A stretch of DNA of 64,000 bases from JASLBX01 sp036374175 (GCA_036374175.1 DASUUH010000123.1:1-64000); one strand, 5' to 3'; shown: positions 24,298 through 33,311, numbered from the stretch's first letter. Made by a program: numbers and translations. Notes: a model not told the origin generated them from the letters alone.

Positions 24298-26475
24298 TCA
24301 AGAACTGTGATTCGACGGCCTTGTACCGGCACGGGCGAAAAAGATCGTCGCTACCAGTAGCCCGAACAGAAGCAGGGCAAAGAGCACAGTCGGGCCTGAA
24401 TCGGCGCCAGCGTCGTACAGCTGCTCGTCCAGTGTGTCGTAGTGCAATACGAGAGCAATGCCGCCTGCCAGCCAGCCTGCAAGCAGTGCTGTGCCGAACA
24501 CGCGCGGCACCGCACCTGCCGCCAGCCAAAGGACGGCCACCGCCAGCAATGCCATGACAACGGACGGGGTGGCAATGTGCCCACTTTGCGCCGCCCCGTA
24601 GTTGACCGCCCGAAACACCAGCACCAGTGCTATGAGTACGCCGATGACACCGATCAGCCATTGGAGTCGTCCGTGCGGGGTGGAGCCGACGCGGACATCG
24701 TGGCGAACGGAGAGCAGCGCGGCGACGCCAGCGGTGATCAGGAGTAGTGCCCCCAGTGTGATCAACCAGAATGCGCCGTTCACCTCATACGGCTCCGCGA
24801 ACAGCACGACGGCAATGTTGGCGACAATTCCGTAGGCCGCGACGGTCGCAGCGCCCAGGACGAACCCGGGACCGAACAGCGACCTAGTCCGGGGCACGAA
24901 CATCAGAACACCGCCGGTGAACGCCACCACAGCGGAAAGCAACACGAGGATGCGAACGTCGGGCCAGTCGGAGATGGGCGAACCCGATATGTAGTCGCTG
25001 AAGCCGGACAGGAACAGGAGTAGTGCGCTCGCGATCGCACTCACGCCAGCAACGTCGCGTCGACGGTCGCGGCGCGTCGTCGAAGGTACCGGTGTGTCGG
25101 TCGGCTGAGCCGCTAGGACAAGCGGGTCGACGGTGGGTGATTCGGCTGGCGGCGCGGTCGGCATGATTGGACGCTGACCGGCTGGTTGGGCCTCGGCTGG
25201 CTCGTGTTCGCCTCGGGATGCCGTCGGCGCTGCGACAATTTCGACGTCAACGTCCACCGTGGCTTCTCCGGTCGGGCCCTTGATCACCATACTGCCCTGC
25301 AGCCGTCCCGGCCTCGACGTGTCGACGGACACCCGGACGCCCTCGTCCACCTCCTCCGTACGGATCCAACTTTGCGATGCCTCCACTGTGCACGTTCGGG
25401 CCAGCGGCGGGCCGTTGAGTTGAATCGTGCGCTCGGCCGATTCGCCCTCGCCCACCTCGCCGAAGTGCAATGCGGATTCTGGGACGCGGAGCGCGACCTC
25501 GTCCATCGCGGCTGCCGCGGCGTCCGCAACGTACTTGATGTCGTTGCGGGCTATGTCCGTCAGCGCGTCGTAAGCTCCTGCGGCCACCGCCAAGTCGTCG
25601 CTCGCCAATCGGGCGCGCAGCTCACTCACCGCGCCAATTCGAGTGAACATGTTGGCGTCAGTCGTGGCAGCTTGTAGGTCCGGCGGGATAGGTGCCGCGC
25701 GAACCTTCCGGCGGCGGCTGCGGGCCAGGTACAGCTCGCCCTGCATCTGGATGTCGCGGCTCGGTGTCTGGTGCGGGTTCTGCTCGCGAACCCGGTCGAA
25801 GACATAATCATAGAGTTCGTTGAGCGACACCCAGCCGTCTTCGTCCCGGTCCGCCTCGCCGGTGGCGAGGCCTTGGACCAGCGCCGTCGTGAACACGGAC
25901 GGGCGCTCGCTGTGGTCGTCGGTCAGCGCATCACCCTCGAACGCGTACTCCATGGCGTTCGACGCTGTAATGACCGCTCGCCCACGTCCCGTGCCGACAC
26001 TCGTGCCGGGAAAGCTGTCGAGAACGTTGGCGTCACCGACTGCGCGAGCCCGCATGCCGCGACCGAACGCGCCGCCGTAGCAGCAGTCGAGGAACAGGAC
26101 GATGCTTCGCGACCGGCTTCCCCGCATGGCCCGCTCGACGAAATCGGCCGCGACTGCCGTGGATGCCAGCCGGTTCGGCCGGGTGTCACGAGCGGCGAAG
26201 TACAGCTCGCCCGATTCGCTCTTCAGCCCATGCCCGGAGAAGTGCAAGAGCAGGACGTCGTCGGGGCGGGCGTCCGACAGCAGGTCCTCCACATACACCT
26301 TGACTACGTGGGCCGGTTCGTTTTCAACGACGTGCACGTCGAACGCGCCGATCTGCGCATCACTGAGGACGCGGCTCAGCGCAGCGGCGTCGGCGGCCGG
26401 TGCTGGCAGCTGACGGAGCCCTTCGTTCTCATACCGGCCGCATGCGATGATGAGTGCTTTGCGCGCGCCGGTCAT
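24298..26475 (-). CDS. Membrane-anchored caspase-like (peptidase C14) protein
   Basis: The 725-residue protein has an N-terminal caspase/metacaspase domain with the catalytic dyad visible: His82 in LLHFSGHGLKS and Cys132 in FLDCCYGGAFG. An EF-hand-like acidic loop DRDEDGWVSLNE follows near residue 210. A middle beta-rich module (about 330-410) and a Pro/Thr-rich linker lead to a C-terminal half with about seven membrane helices. It overlaps the EACC1 gene by four bases (ATGA). Caspase-EACC1 pairs are described as actinobacterial conflict or programmed-death systems. The loop suggests Ca2+ control, and the membrane half suggests action at or on the membrane; both are inference. Confidence 0.88.
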   Translation of the reverse strand: MTGARKALIIACGRYENEGLRQLPAPAADAAALSRVLSDAQIGAFDVHVVENEPAHVVKVYVEDLLSDARPDDVLLLHFSGHGLKSESGELYFAARDTRPNRLASTAVAADFVERAMRGSRSRSIVLFLDCCYGGAFGRGMRARAVGDANVLDSFPGTSVGTGRGRAVITASNAMEYAFEGDALTDDHSERPSVFTTALVQGLATGEADRDEDGWVSLNELYDYVFDRVREQNPHQTPSRDIQMQGELYLARSRRRKVRAAPIPPDLQAATTDANMFTRIGAVSELRARLASDDLAVAAGAYDALTDIARNDIKYVADAAAAAMDEVALRVPESALHFGEVGEGESAERTIQLNGPPLARTCTVEASQSWIRTEEVDEGVRVSVDTSRPGRLQGSMVIKGPTGEATVDVDVEIVAAPTASRGEHEPAEAQPAGQRPIMPTAPPAESPTVDPLVLAAQPTDTPVPSTTRRDRRRDVAGVSAIASALLLFLSGFSDYISGSPISDWPDVRILVLLSAVVAFTGGVLMFVPRTRSLFGPGFVLGAATVAAYGIVANIAVVLFAEPYEVNGAFWLITLGALLLITAGVAALLSVRHDVRVGSTPHGRLQWLIGVIGVLIALVLVFRAVNYGAAQSGHIATPSVVMALLAVAVLWLAAGAVPRVFGTALLAGWLAGGIALVLHYDTLDEQLYDAGADSGPTVLFALLLFGLLVATIFFARAGTRPSNHSS

Positions 26476-26864
26476 GGATTGCTGCCAGCCGAAGAGTGCC
26501 GGCTGATGAACAGATCAATCAGGCGCTGCTGGTCTGCTTCCGATGCACCTGACAGCTCCAGCGAGTCGCCTCCGATCTCCAACCGGACGGTCCGCTGCGC
26601 TCCGCTGCCGCGGCGCAGCCAGCTGCTGATCGCCGACACCACGGCATGCAGGCGCTCCGCCGACTGGCTTAGGGTGACGAAGAGCCCGCCGGCGGCGACG
26701 AGGTCGATCGCCCGCGAGCCTTCGGGGGGCTCGCCGATCCGGAGCGCCGTGACCTCCTCGACATCGAGCTGGATCAACTCGTTGCGGAGATATCCGGCGA
26801 GCGCGTCGAGCCGCTCGTCATTAGCGCCGTCTTCTTCGAGGCGTACCCGGAGCTCCTGGTGCAT
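26472..26864 (-). CDS. EACC1-like effector-associated component
   Basis: This 130-residue protein has the alpha/beta pattern of effector-associated constant component 1: a short helical N terminus, VTALRIGEPPEGSRAIDLVAAG, then a helix ending in ISSWLRRG, and VRLEIGGDSLELSGASEADQQRLIDLFI at the C terminus. It is directly upstream of and overlapping the caspase gene. EACC1 proteins are thought to be adaptors in actinobacterial conflict systems, joining sensor and effector. A hairpin-rich 120-base gap lies upstream. Confidence 0.8.
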   Translation of the reverse strand: MHQELRVRLEEDGANDERLDALAGYLRNELIQLDVEEVTALRIGEPPEGSRAIDLVAAGGLFVTLSQSAERLHAVVSAISSWLRRGSGAQRTVRLEIGGDSLELSGASEADQQRLIDLFISRHSSAGSNP

Positions 26865-26984
26865 CGCACCCCCTTATGCCCAGGTGAGGGACACAAACAC
26901 AATGCACCCCCGCAGGTGCTGCGGGCAATCATTGTTGCCCAAATAGCGCTGACGTATCCGCACTACCGCGCCCATCGTGCGTCC

Positions 26985-27767
26985 CTACCTCAGGGATACA
27001 GGCTCAGCAGTTTTCACCGCCTTGACGATTGCCCCGTGCATGCCGTCGGCGACCTGATGAGTGAACTCGACGCTGATCTGCTCGAATCCGGCAGCTTGAA
27101 GTCCGGCTGTGTACTCGCCCTTGGATAGCGCACCGGCGATGCAGCCGACGTAGCTGCCCCGCTCTGCGCGCTGCTCCACGGTCAGGCGATCCTCTGCGAC
27201 CACATCGCTGATACCGATCCGACCGCCGGGCTTGAGCACACGGGCGATCTCGGTCAGCACGGCCGGCTTGTCGACGGACAGGTTGATCACGCAGTTCGAG
27301 ATCACGACATCGATTGACGCCGCCGGCAGTGGAACCTTCTCGATCATTCCTTTGAGGAAGTGCACATTGGAAACGCCGGCCTCGGTGGCGTTCTTACGTG
27401 CGAGCTCGAGCATCTCGTCGGTCATGTCCAGCCCGTAAGCGACACCGGTCGGCCCGACCCGCTTAGCGGACAAGATCACATCGATGCCCCCGCCTGAGCC
27501 GAGGTCGAGCACCGTCTCTCCCGCACGGAGTTCGGCAACCGCGGTGGGGTTGCCGCAGCCGAGCGAGGCGAGCGTCGCGGCCTCCGGCAGCTCGCCGTGC
27601 TGCTCGGCGTCATACAGCGCTTCACCGAACGCAGCGGCCTCGCCGACCGGGTCCCCGCAGCAGGAGCCGCTCCCGCCGCCCCGGTCATCGGCTCGGTCGG
27701 TCACCGCGCGAGCGGAATCCGCGTACCGGCGGCGCACCTGCTCCCGCAGCTCATCAGCCGTCGTCAT
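26985..27767 (-). CDS. arsM: Arsenite S-adenosylmethionine methyltransferase
   Basis: The 260-residue protein has the ArsM pattern: an N-terminal SGSCCG cysteine pair, SLGCGNPTAVAELRAGETVLDLGSG (motif I for SAM), MTDEMLELARKNA, DVVISNCVINLS with the conserved cysteine, and a C-terminal YVGCIAGALS cysteine. The Cys residues coordinate As(III), which is methylated to volatile or less toxic species. It overlaps arsR by one base and is the last gene of a three-gene arsenic operon. Confidence 0.93.
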   Translation of the reverse strand: MTTADELREQVRRRYADSARAVTDRADDRGGGSGSCCGDPVGEAAAFGEALYDAEQHGELPEAATLASLGCGNPTAVAELRAGETVLDLGSGGGIDVILSAKRVGPTGVAYGLDMTDEMLELARKNATEAGVSNVHFLKGMIEKVPLPAASIDVVISNCVINLSVDKPAVLTEIARVLKPGGRIGISDVVAEDRLTVEQRAERGSYVGCIAGALSKGEYTAGLQAAGFEQISVEFTHQVADGMHGAIVKAVKTAEPVSLR

Positions 27768-28111
27768 CAGCGACTCATCTCCTTCAGATCAGCGACAGCC
27801 GCCAGCTTGTCCGCGGCGTCGCGCTGCAACGAGAAGTACGCCCACCGGCCCCGCTGCTGCCGCTCGAGCAAACCGGCCTCGGTGAGCTTCTTCAAGTGAT
27901 GGCTGACCGTCGGCTGCGACAAGCCGAGCACGGGCTCGAAGTCGCAGGCGCACACCGGGTGATCGCTTCTGGCGAGCGCGTTCAGAATCCGCACCCGTGC
28001 CGGATCGGCGAGCGCCTTGAACAACTCGGCGGTCGCTTCGGCCTCCTTCTCGTCGAGCGTCGGCGAAGCCAGCGGTGCGCAGCACGTGATCGGCGCCTCG
28101 ACCGCTGTCAT
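27767..28111 (-). CDS. arsR: ArsR-family metalloregulator
   Basis: The 114-residue regulator has a winged helix-turn-helix (LFKALADPARVRILNAL, GLSQPTVSHHLKKL) and several cysteines: ITCCAP near the N terminus and PVCACDFEPV before the recognition helix, the latter a likely As(III) site. The start at 28111 overlaps the stop of the small Cys-rich gene; the longer upstream frame is a shadow of that gene. It should repress the operon until arsenite binds. Confidence 0.92.
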   Translation of the reverse strand: MTAVEAPITCCAPLASPTLDEKEAEATAELFKALADPARVRILNALARSDHPVCACDFEPVLGLSQPTVSHHLKKLTEAGLLERQQRGRWAYFSLQRDAADKLAAVADLKEMSR

Positions 28112-28254
28112 CAGAGCCGCAGTCCGAACTGCAGCACCTGCATGCGGGTGCGCTCGTGCGCCGCTTGGGCCCGGCATGCCGCGTCGCACACCTGAGTGCA
28201 GCGGTCGCAGAACTCGACGGCGATGTTTCTCGGCTTCCTCAACCATCCCAACAT
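28111..28254 (-). CDS. 47-residue Cys-rich protein heading the arsenic operon
   Basis: A short gene begins at an ATG with an AGGTGG ribosome site and ends in a TGA that overlaps the arsR start (TGATG). The protein contains FCDRCTQVCDAACRAQ, four cysteines spaced like a metal-binding or zinc-ribbon-like motif. Coupling to arsR/arsM suggests a metalloid-binding or chaperone role. It is not a family I can name. Confidence 0.65.
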   Translation of the reverse strand: MLGWLRKPRNIAVEFCDRCTQVCDAACRAQAAHERTRMQVLQFGLRL

Positions 28255-28261
28255 TGATCCA

Positions 28262-28317
28262 CCTCTATCATATCGACATCTATCAATGTATCGACAATCG
28301 TCGATTTGTCAACTCCT
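28262..28317 (-). promoter_or_regulatory. arsR operon promoter and operator
   Basis: Reading leftward, TTGACA is followed by an AT-rich stretch containing TCGATACATTGATAGATGTCGA, an imperfect inverted repeat centred on TTGATAG. The location directly before the Cys-rich gene and the repeat type fit an ArsR binding site overlapping the -10 region. Confidence 0.6.
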
Positions 28318-28445
28318 TTGCGGGTCGTCTGGGTGGGTGCGCGGTTAGCCCCGCCCCGCAGCGGCGTGGTCTCGCCGCGGCGAAGCGGGTGCTCGACCGA
28401 GAAGGCGTACCCCTGGACCGCCCGGTCGACGTTTAAGGAAACGAG

Positions 28446-29279
28446 ATGGCTACCTACCGGCGTAACGACGAACTCGACGGCCACCTGGTCGGCGAGCTGC
28501 TCGACGACCGCGCTGTTGAGCAGTTGCTTGCTGGTCGGCTTGGCGGCGAGCTGGCCGACCTGCAGGCCCTCTCATCGTTCGTCGTCGCGCTGCGCTCTAT
28601 GCCCATGACGGTACCTGCGGTGGTGCGGTCTGAGCTGGTGGCCGTCTTTGAGACCGGACTGATCTCGGGCGAGATTCTGCCCGGGGTTACCGACCAGCCG
28701 ACATCACGCACATCTAGGAGACAGAGAATGCTCGAAACGCTGAGCGCGTTCGTAGCGACACTGACCGGAAAGCTTGTCCTGGGCACGGCGGCTCTAGCCG
28801 CCAGCGTGGGCGGCGTCCACGCAGCGGGAGTGGTCGACGTTCCGGGCCTGCCCGACCGAGGCTCCGCCGTGGTGGACGTCCCCGCCGTGGTGGATGGACC
28901 TGCGGACGCTGCGGATCCCGCCGGTGGCCGTCCGGACGTTGAGACCGGTCAGCCGACCGATCCCGGGGTGGACGGCAGCAGTGTGTCGGACCGGGCCACG
29001 AGCGGTGAGCCGCAAGAAGATGGCAAGGCCTTCGGCACCAGCGTTGCCGACGAAGCCACCGACGGCACTCCAGCCGAAGGCATCGCAGGCAACGGTGGAG
29101 ATGTAGCCCAGCGGCAACCCGACTCGCCGGGCAGCGGCACCGACACAGCGGATGAGTACAAGCCCGACACCCCGGCTGGTCGCGCCGACACTGCTGACGA
29201 ATACAAGCCCGAGAATGAAAGTGGGGCCGATACCGCCGACGAGTACCGGCCCGACGACGCCCCGACCAGCCGGCCATGA
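28446..29279 (+). CDS. Single-helix membrane protein with C-terminal TADEYKP repeats
   Basis: This 277-residue protein has a soluble N-terminal part (about 1-100), one hydrophobic helix near 106-128 (LVLGTAALAASVGGVHAAGVV) and a long Pro/Asp/Gly-rich tail. The tail ends in three copies of a TADEY(K/R)P(D/E) unit at regular intervals. The layout resembles anti-sigma-type or wall-spanning proteins, but no zinc motif or adjacent sigma gene is present. I do not recognise the family. Confidence 0.65.
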   Translation: MATYRRNDELDGHLVGELLDDRAVEQLLAGRLGGELADLQALSSFVVALRSMPMTVPAVVRSELVAVFETGLISGEILPGVTDQPTSRTSRRQRMLETLSAFVATLTGKLVLGTAALAASVGGVHAAGVVDVPGLPDRGSAVVDVPAVVDGPADAADPAGGRPDVETGQPTDPGVDGSSVSDRATSGEPQEDGKAFGTSVADEATDGTPAEGIAGNGGDVAQRQPDSPGSGTDTADEYKPDTPAGRADTADEYKPENESGADTADEYRPDDAPTSRP

Positions 29280-29366
29280 CGCCGGCAACTCTCAGGGAGC
29301 GCGAGTCCTAGCTCGCTCTCTCGCGGCGCGGCGGACCCCCCAATATGCCCGTCGACCGCGTGAGCC

Positions 29367-29404
29367 GCATCGGCGCGCCGGTACCCCCACCGGCGCGCCG
29401 ATGC
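29367..29404. terminator. Perfect 16-bp hairpin
   Basis: A perfect inverted repeat (left arm GCATCGGCGCGCCGGT, 6-base loop ACCCCC) lies in the 294-base gap between the TADEYKP-repeat gene and the sialidase-like gene. It probably ends the upstream transcript, although no T-run follows. Nothing else is recognised in this gap. Confidence 0.6.
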
Positions 29405-29573
29405 TGCGTGCAATGGCAGCTCAACGGAGAGCGTTTACATCAAGTCCCGAAATGCCGCCGCGTCGACATTCGCGCGTGGCGCCAAGCACGAGTTGACAGC
29501 TCCCGGGAGCAGGCGGACGCTCAGGGAGGCCACGCAGCCGAATAGCCCCTAGCAACTGAAGGGAGGGGTTGCC

Positions 29574-31280
29574 ATGCGGCGTTTGACCATCATTCTTTCT
29601 GGCACCGCCATCCTGATCCCGCTCGCGGTCAGCCCAGTCTTCGCCGGGCCGCTTGCAGCGACAACGCCGGCGCAGGTGACGGACACAAGTCCATTCGACC
29701 CCGCGTGCGGGTTGGCCGGCCAGGACACCGGATCAGTCGTGTTCGTGGACAGCGAGGTCGAGCCCTGGATCGCCGTCAGCTCGGCCAATCCGCAGGTCAT
29801 GGCCGGCACATGGCAGCAGGACCGCTGGAACGACGGCGGATCTCGCGGCAACCTTGTCGCACTCAGTGTGGACGGCGGCACGAACTGGGAGAGCTTCGTC
29901 CCGCCGAACATTACCGAGTGCACGGCGAACTCCGGTGTGGCATCAAGTTTCGCGCTTTTCGACCGCGCCTCAGACCCATGGCTCGACTTCGCCCCCAACG
30001 GTGACCTACATCTGATGCACCTGGTGTTCGATGTGGCACTCCCAGAGGGCAAGCCCGGCGCGCTTTCCGGCCGCAACGGCATGGCGGTGCAAACCGTCCG
30101 GGCCGCCTCCTTGGCGGACGGTGTCATCGAAGACTTCGAGTGGGAGGCGCCGATCCTCTTGGTGCTCGACGAGGGCGGCGACCTGCACGACAAGAACACC
30201 CTGACCGCCGACCCGACGGTGGGAGCCGGCACCCACGTGTATGCCGTATGGGACTTCCTCGAAGTTCCGGAAGGTGGCAAGATCAATCCTGAGCGCGGCT
30301 CCGCCGGCTTCGGCTTCGGATTCAAGGGCAGGGCGCTGTTCACCCGGACAACCGACGGCGGCAAAAGCTGGGAGGCGCCACGGGTCATCTACGATCCGGG
30401 CGGCACCAACCAGACGATCGGCAACCAGATCGTGGTTCGCCCGGACGGAACGCTCGTCAACGTGTTCAACGAGATCTTGAACTTCCGTGACGACGATCGC
30501 GGGATGCAGTTCGATTTCAACGTCTCACTGAAGTTCTCACCGGACAAGGGCGAAACTTGGCTGCCCAGAGGCCGGCCGATCCGGGCCGCCAAGATGCTGC
30601 CACGCACGCTGTTCACACCAGCGCCGTTCGTCGGCGTCTACCATCCTGATGCTGTCGGCGCGGAGACGTTCGCCCGTGCCAACGCAGTGCGCACCGCCGA
30701 TGTGATTCCCGAGGTCGCGGTAGACCCGAACAACGGCAACCTGTACGTCGTGTGGCAGGATGCCCGGTTCAGCTCCGGCGGCAACTTCAGCGACCCCAGC
30801 CAGCTGGTCGACGACATCGCGATCACCATGTCCACGGACGGCGGGCGCACCTGGACGACGCCGATCAAGGTCAACCAAACGCCAGACGACGTCCCGCTTG
30901 GCAACCGGCAGGCGTTCATCCCGATGGTCAGGGTCAACGACGACGGGGTCGTTGCGGTCAGCTACTACGACTTCCGCAACAACGATCCCACCGACCGGAC
31001 CGAAACCCAGCTTGGGGCGGCCGACACCGACCTGTTTGTCGTGCACTGCCACGCGAACTGCTCGGACCCGGCCAGCTGGACGCCCAACAACGAGGTCCGA
31101 GTCACCGACTCGTCCTTCGACACCGCCCTGCTGCCGTTCGCTAACGGGTTCTTCCCCGGCGACTACGTCGGCTTCGGCACCGACGGTACGGACTTCCTAC
31201 CCTTCTACACAGAGAGTGTCAGCATGGCCGACCCGGCAAGCCAGTTCTTCTCGCGCGTCTCGGTCGGCAACGAACCGTAA
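29574..31280 (+). CDS. Secreted BNR-repeat/sialidase-fold protein
   Basis: The 568-residue protein has a Sec signal peptide (about 1-25, ending near VFAGP) and beta-propeller BNR/Asp-box repeats: SVDGGTNWE, TTDGGKSWE, SPDKGETW and STDGGRTWT. Such proteins are exo-sialidases or related extracellular glycan-binding propellers. I cannot confirm the catalytic Arg triad and Tyr/Glu pair, so activity is unproven. It has a strong GGGAGG site and a good terminator. Confidence 0.8.
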   Translation: MRRLTIILSGTAILIPLAVSPVFAGPLAATTPAQVTDTSPFDPACGLAGQDTGSVVFVDSEVEPWIAVSSANPQVMAGTWQQDRWNDGGSRGNLVALSVDGGTNWESFVPPNITECTANSGVASSFALFDRASDPWLDFAPNGDLHLMHLVFDVALPEGKPGALSGRNGMAVQTVRAASLADGVIEDFEWEAPILLVLDEGGDLHDKNTLTADPTVGAGTHVYAVWDFLEVPEGGKINPERGSAGFGFGFKGRALFTRTTDGGKSWEAPRVIYDPGGTNQTIGNQIVVRPDGTLVNVFNEILNFRDDDRGMQFDFNVSLKFSPDKGETWLPRGRPIRAAKMLPRTLFTPAPFVGVYHPDAVGAETFARANAVRTADVIPEVAVDPNNGNLYVVWQDARFSSGGNFSDPSQLVDDIAITMSTDGGRTWTTPIKVNQTPDDVPLGNRQAFIPMVRVNDDGVVAVSYYDFRNNDPTDRTETQLGAADTDLFVVHCHANCSDPASWTPNNEVRVTDSSFDTALLPFANGFFPGDYVGFGTDGTDFLPFYTESVSMADPASQFFSRVSVGNEP

Positions 31281-31298
31281 TCCCTCTAAAACCGCTAG

Positions 31299-31328
31299 GG
31301 GCCCGGTACACACTGGCCGGGCCCTTTT
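31299..31328 (+). terminator. Rho-independent terminator after the sialidase-like gene
   Basis: GGGCCCGG pairs with CCGGGCCC across a 10-base loop and is followed by TTTT, the clearest intrinsic terminator in the window. Confidence 0.85.
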
Positions 31329-31410
31329 GCGATGTGATGGCTCGAGACAAGTCGGTGTGCCGCCGCAAACATCACCGGGGTTGCCGAATACATGACCGGG
31401 TGAGGTGCGT

Positions 31411-32130
31411 ATGAGCTCTGCTGTCACACTGACGCTGCCGTTCACGGACCGGTGGCTCGTGCAGAATAGTCCAGCTCGACGCGTCCCGAGCCACGGCACC
31501 GACGTGCTCGGTCAGCGATATGCGATCGACTTCGTCGGTGTGGACGACCGGCACCGGACCGCGCCGAGTCGGGACTGGCGGACCTTCCTGGCCACTGAGC
31601 CGCCGGACCGGTTCTTCGCGTACGGCCGCCCGATCCTGGCACCTGCCGACGGCGTCGTCGCCCAGGCACACGACGGCGAGAGTGATCACGAGGCCCGCCG
31701 GTCGCAACTGGCTCTGGTGCCCTACGCGCTGGGGCAGGCGTCGCGGCTTCGGCAGGGTGTCGACGCCGTGGCCGGCAACCATCTGGTCATCGCGCACCGA
31801 GACAGTGAAGTGTTCATCGCTCTGGTACATCTGCGTGCAGGCTCGCTGCGGGTCGGAGTGGGCGACGAGGTGTCAGTCGGTGAGCAGATCGCGGAGTGCG
31901 GCAACTCCGGCAACTCTACCCAGCCGCACGTCCACGTCCAGGTCATGGACAGCACGGACCTCGCTGTAGCCCGAGGGGTACCGATGGTCTTTCGCGACTT
32001 CCGCGAGTGGCCGCGCGGGAGCAAGCAATACCACGACCGAGCGTTCGGGATACCCGGTGAGGGCGCCGTGGTCGAGCCCCAGCAGAACCCTCAGCGATCA
32101 GCCGAGGGCAGTGCGGAATCTCGCGCCTAG
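31411..32130 (+). CDS. M23-family peptidase (LytM-like)
   Basis: This protein of about 239 residues has a degenerate-to-intact M23 fold: HGTDVLGQRYAIDFV early, a VAGNHLVIAH segment, LVHLRAGSLRVGVGDEV and ECGNSGNSTQPHVHVQV with the HxH zinc motif. The spacing fits cell-wall glycyl endopeptidases or regulators, but no signal peptide is visible, which is unusual. The ATG chosen has a GAGG site; a GTG two codons earlier is possible. Confidence 0.8.
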   Translation: MSSAVTLTLPFTDRWLVQNSPARRVPSHGTDVLGQRYAIDFVGVDDRHRTAPSRDWRTFLATEPPDRFFAYGRPILAPADGVVAQAHDGESDHEARRSQLALVPYALGQASRLRQGVDAVAGNHLVIAHRDSEVFIALVHLRAGSLRVGVGDEVSVGEQIAECGNSGNSTQPHVHVQVMDSTDLAVARGVPMVFRDFREWPRGSKQYHDRAFGIPGEGAVVEPQQNPQRSAEGSAESRA

Positions 32131-33258
32131 ATCGGCGAGCCGCTCGACCGGTTCGTTCGCGAACACGATCCGCAGGTACGACTGCCCGCTGGGTCCCCAG
32201 CCGTCCATGGGCGTGGTGGCCACCTTGGCTCGGTCGAACAGGCGCGCCGACGCCTCGGCCGGGGAGAGCCCGAGCTGGGTGGTGTCGACGAGCAGTGACC
32301 ATCCGCCGTCCGGGCGGACGTAGGGGTAGTCGGCGAGCTGGTCAACAATGGTGTCGCGGCGTTCGCGCCAGATGTGGGCGGCGGCCGCCACGTCGGCGTC
32401 GGCATCGGCGGCCGCGAGCGCGGCGGTGACCGCCTCTTGGGCGATTCCGACCTGGCACACCACGTTGGTGAGCCCGACGAGGCCGATGTCGGACATGATT
32501 CCGGCCGGTCCGACCACCCAGCCGACCCGCCAGCCGATCATCCGCAACTCCTTCGACGCGGAACCAACGGTGATCGTCCGGTCTGCCAGGCCCGGGTGAC
32601 GTGCGGGGTGATTCGGCACCTGGTCGTCGAACCGGATGCGCTCCATCGCAGCGTCATAGATCACCCACGCATCGGTCGAAGCGAGGGCTGTGCCGAGCGC
32701 GTCCCAGTGGTCGCCACCGAGGACGGCGCCGGTCGGCATCGACGGGCTCATCATCAACACGGCGGCCGTTCGGTGGCCGACGGCCGCGGCCAACTCGCCT
32801 GGATCGGTGTACCAGCCGGCCGCCGAAGGGCTCGACCGGACGAACCGGGGGACACCGCCGGCCAGCCTGACCCGGTTGACCAGTCCGGCATAGATCGGGT
32901 CACAGAGGACGACCTCGTCGCCAGGCTCGACCGTCGCGAGCAGCGTGTTGAGGACCCCGTTCAACCCGCCGGCCGTCGACACACACTCCGTGGCCGGGTC
33001 GTACGGTCGCCCGGCGAGCCGCCCGACGTGTGCCGCAGCCGCCTCGCGCAGCGAGTGGTGCCCTTGGAACGGCAGGTAGCTGTTCGCGTCGTCGTCATCG
33101 ACCGCTTCTCGGGTAGCCGCCAGAGCGACGTCGGGCGGGCGGATGTCGGTATCGAGATTCTCCAATCGCAGGAACTCGGGGTCACCGGTGGCATCGGCGG
33201 CGTCGCCGACCTTATCCACGCCGATTCCAGGGATGTCCTGCAGCCGCGACACACTCAT
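32098..33258 (-). CDS. PLP-dependent aminotransferase class I/II
   Basis: The 386-residue protein has fold-type I aminotransferase features: NSYLPFQGHHSLREAAAAHV, CDPIYAGLVNRVRLAGG, MMSPSMPTG in place of the usual NPHNPTG, WVIYDAAMERI with the PLP aspartate, and TVGSASKELRMIGWRVGW with the PLP lysine. It is divergent from an XRE-cupin regulator and shares a 54-base operator-containing gap with it, so that protein probably controls it. Its 3' end overlaps the M23 gene by 33 bases. The amino donor is unknown. Confidence 0.87.
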   Translation of the reverse strand: MSVSRLQDIPGIGVDKVGDAADATGDPEFLRLENLDTDIRPPDVALAATREAVDDDDANSYLPFQGHHSLREAAAAHVGRLAGRPYDPATECVSTAGGLNGVLNTLLATVEPGDEVVLCDPIYAGLVNRVRLAGGVPRFVRSSPSAAGWYTDPGELAAAVGHRTAAVLMMSPSMPTGAVLGGDHWDALGTALASTDAWVIYDAAMERIRFDDQVPNHPARHPGLADRTITVGSASKELRMIGWRVGWVVGPAGIMSDIGLVGLTNVVCQVGIAQEAVTAALAAADADADVAAAAHIWRERRDTIVDQLADYPYVRPDGGWSLLVDTTQLGLSPAEASARLFDRAKVATTPMDGWGPSGQSYLRIVFANEPVERLADLGARFRTALG

Positions 33259-33291
33259 AAGCCGATCCTCCGGTCCACTATGTGCGACGTT

Positions 33292-33311
33292 TGTATCAGT
33301 AGAATGATACA
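33292..33311. promoter_or_regulatory. Operator between aminotransferase and XRE-cupin genes
   Basis: A perfect 7-bp inverted repeat TGTATCA-GTAGAA-TGATACA lies immediately before the XRE-cupin start and within the short divergent promoter region. It is a good candidate autoregulatory site controlling both genes. Confidence 0.65.

Noticed and set aside
26909..26940. Small hairpins in the gap upstream of the EACC1 gene
   Set aside because: Two short stems (CCCGCAG/CTGCGGG and GGGCAA/TTGCCC) are present, but no T-run or conserved operator form makes a specific call possible.
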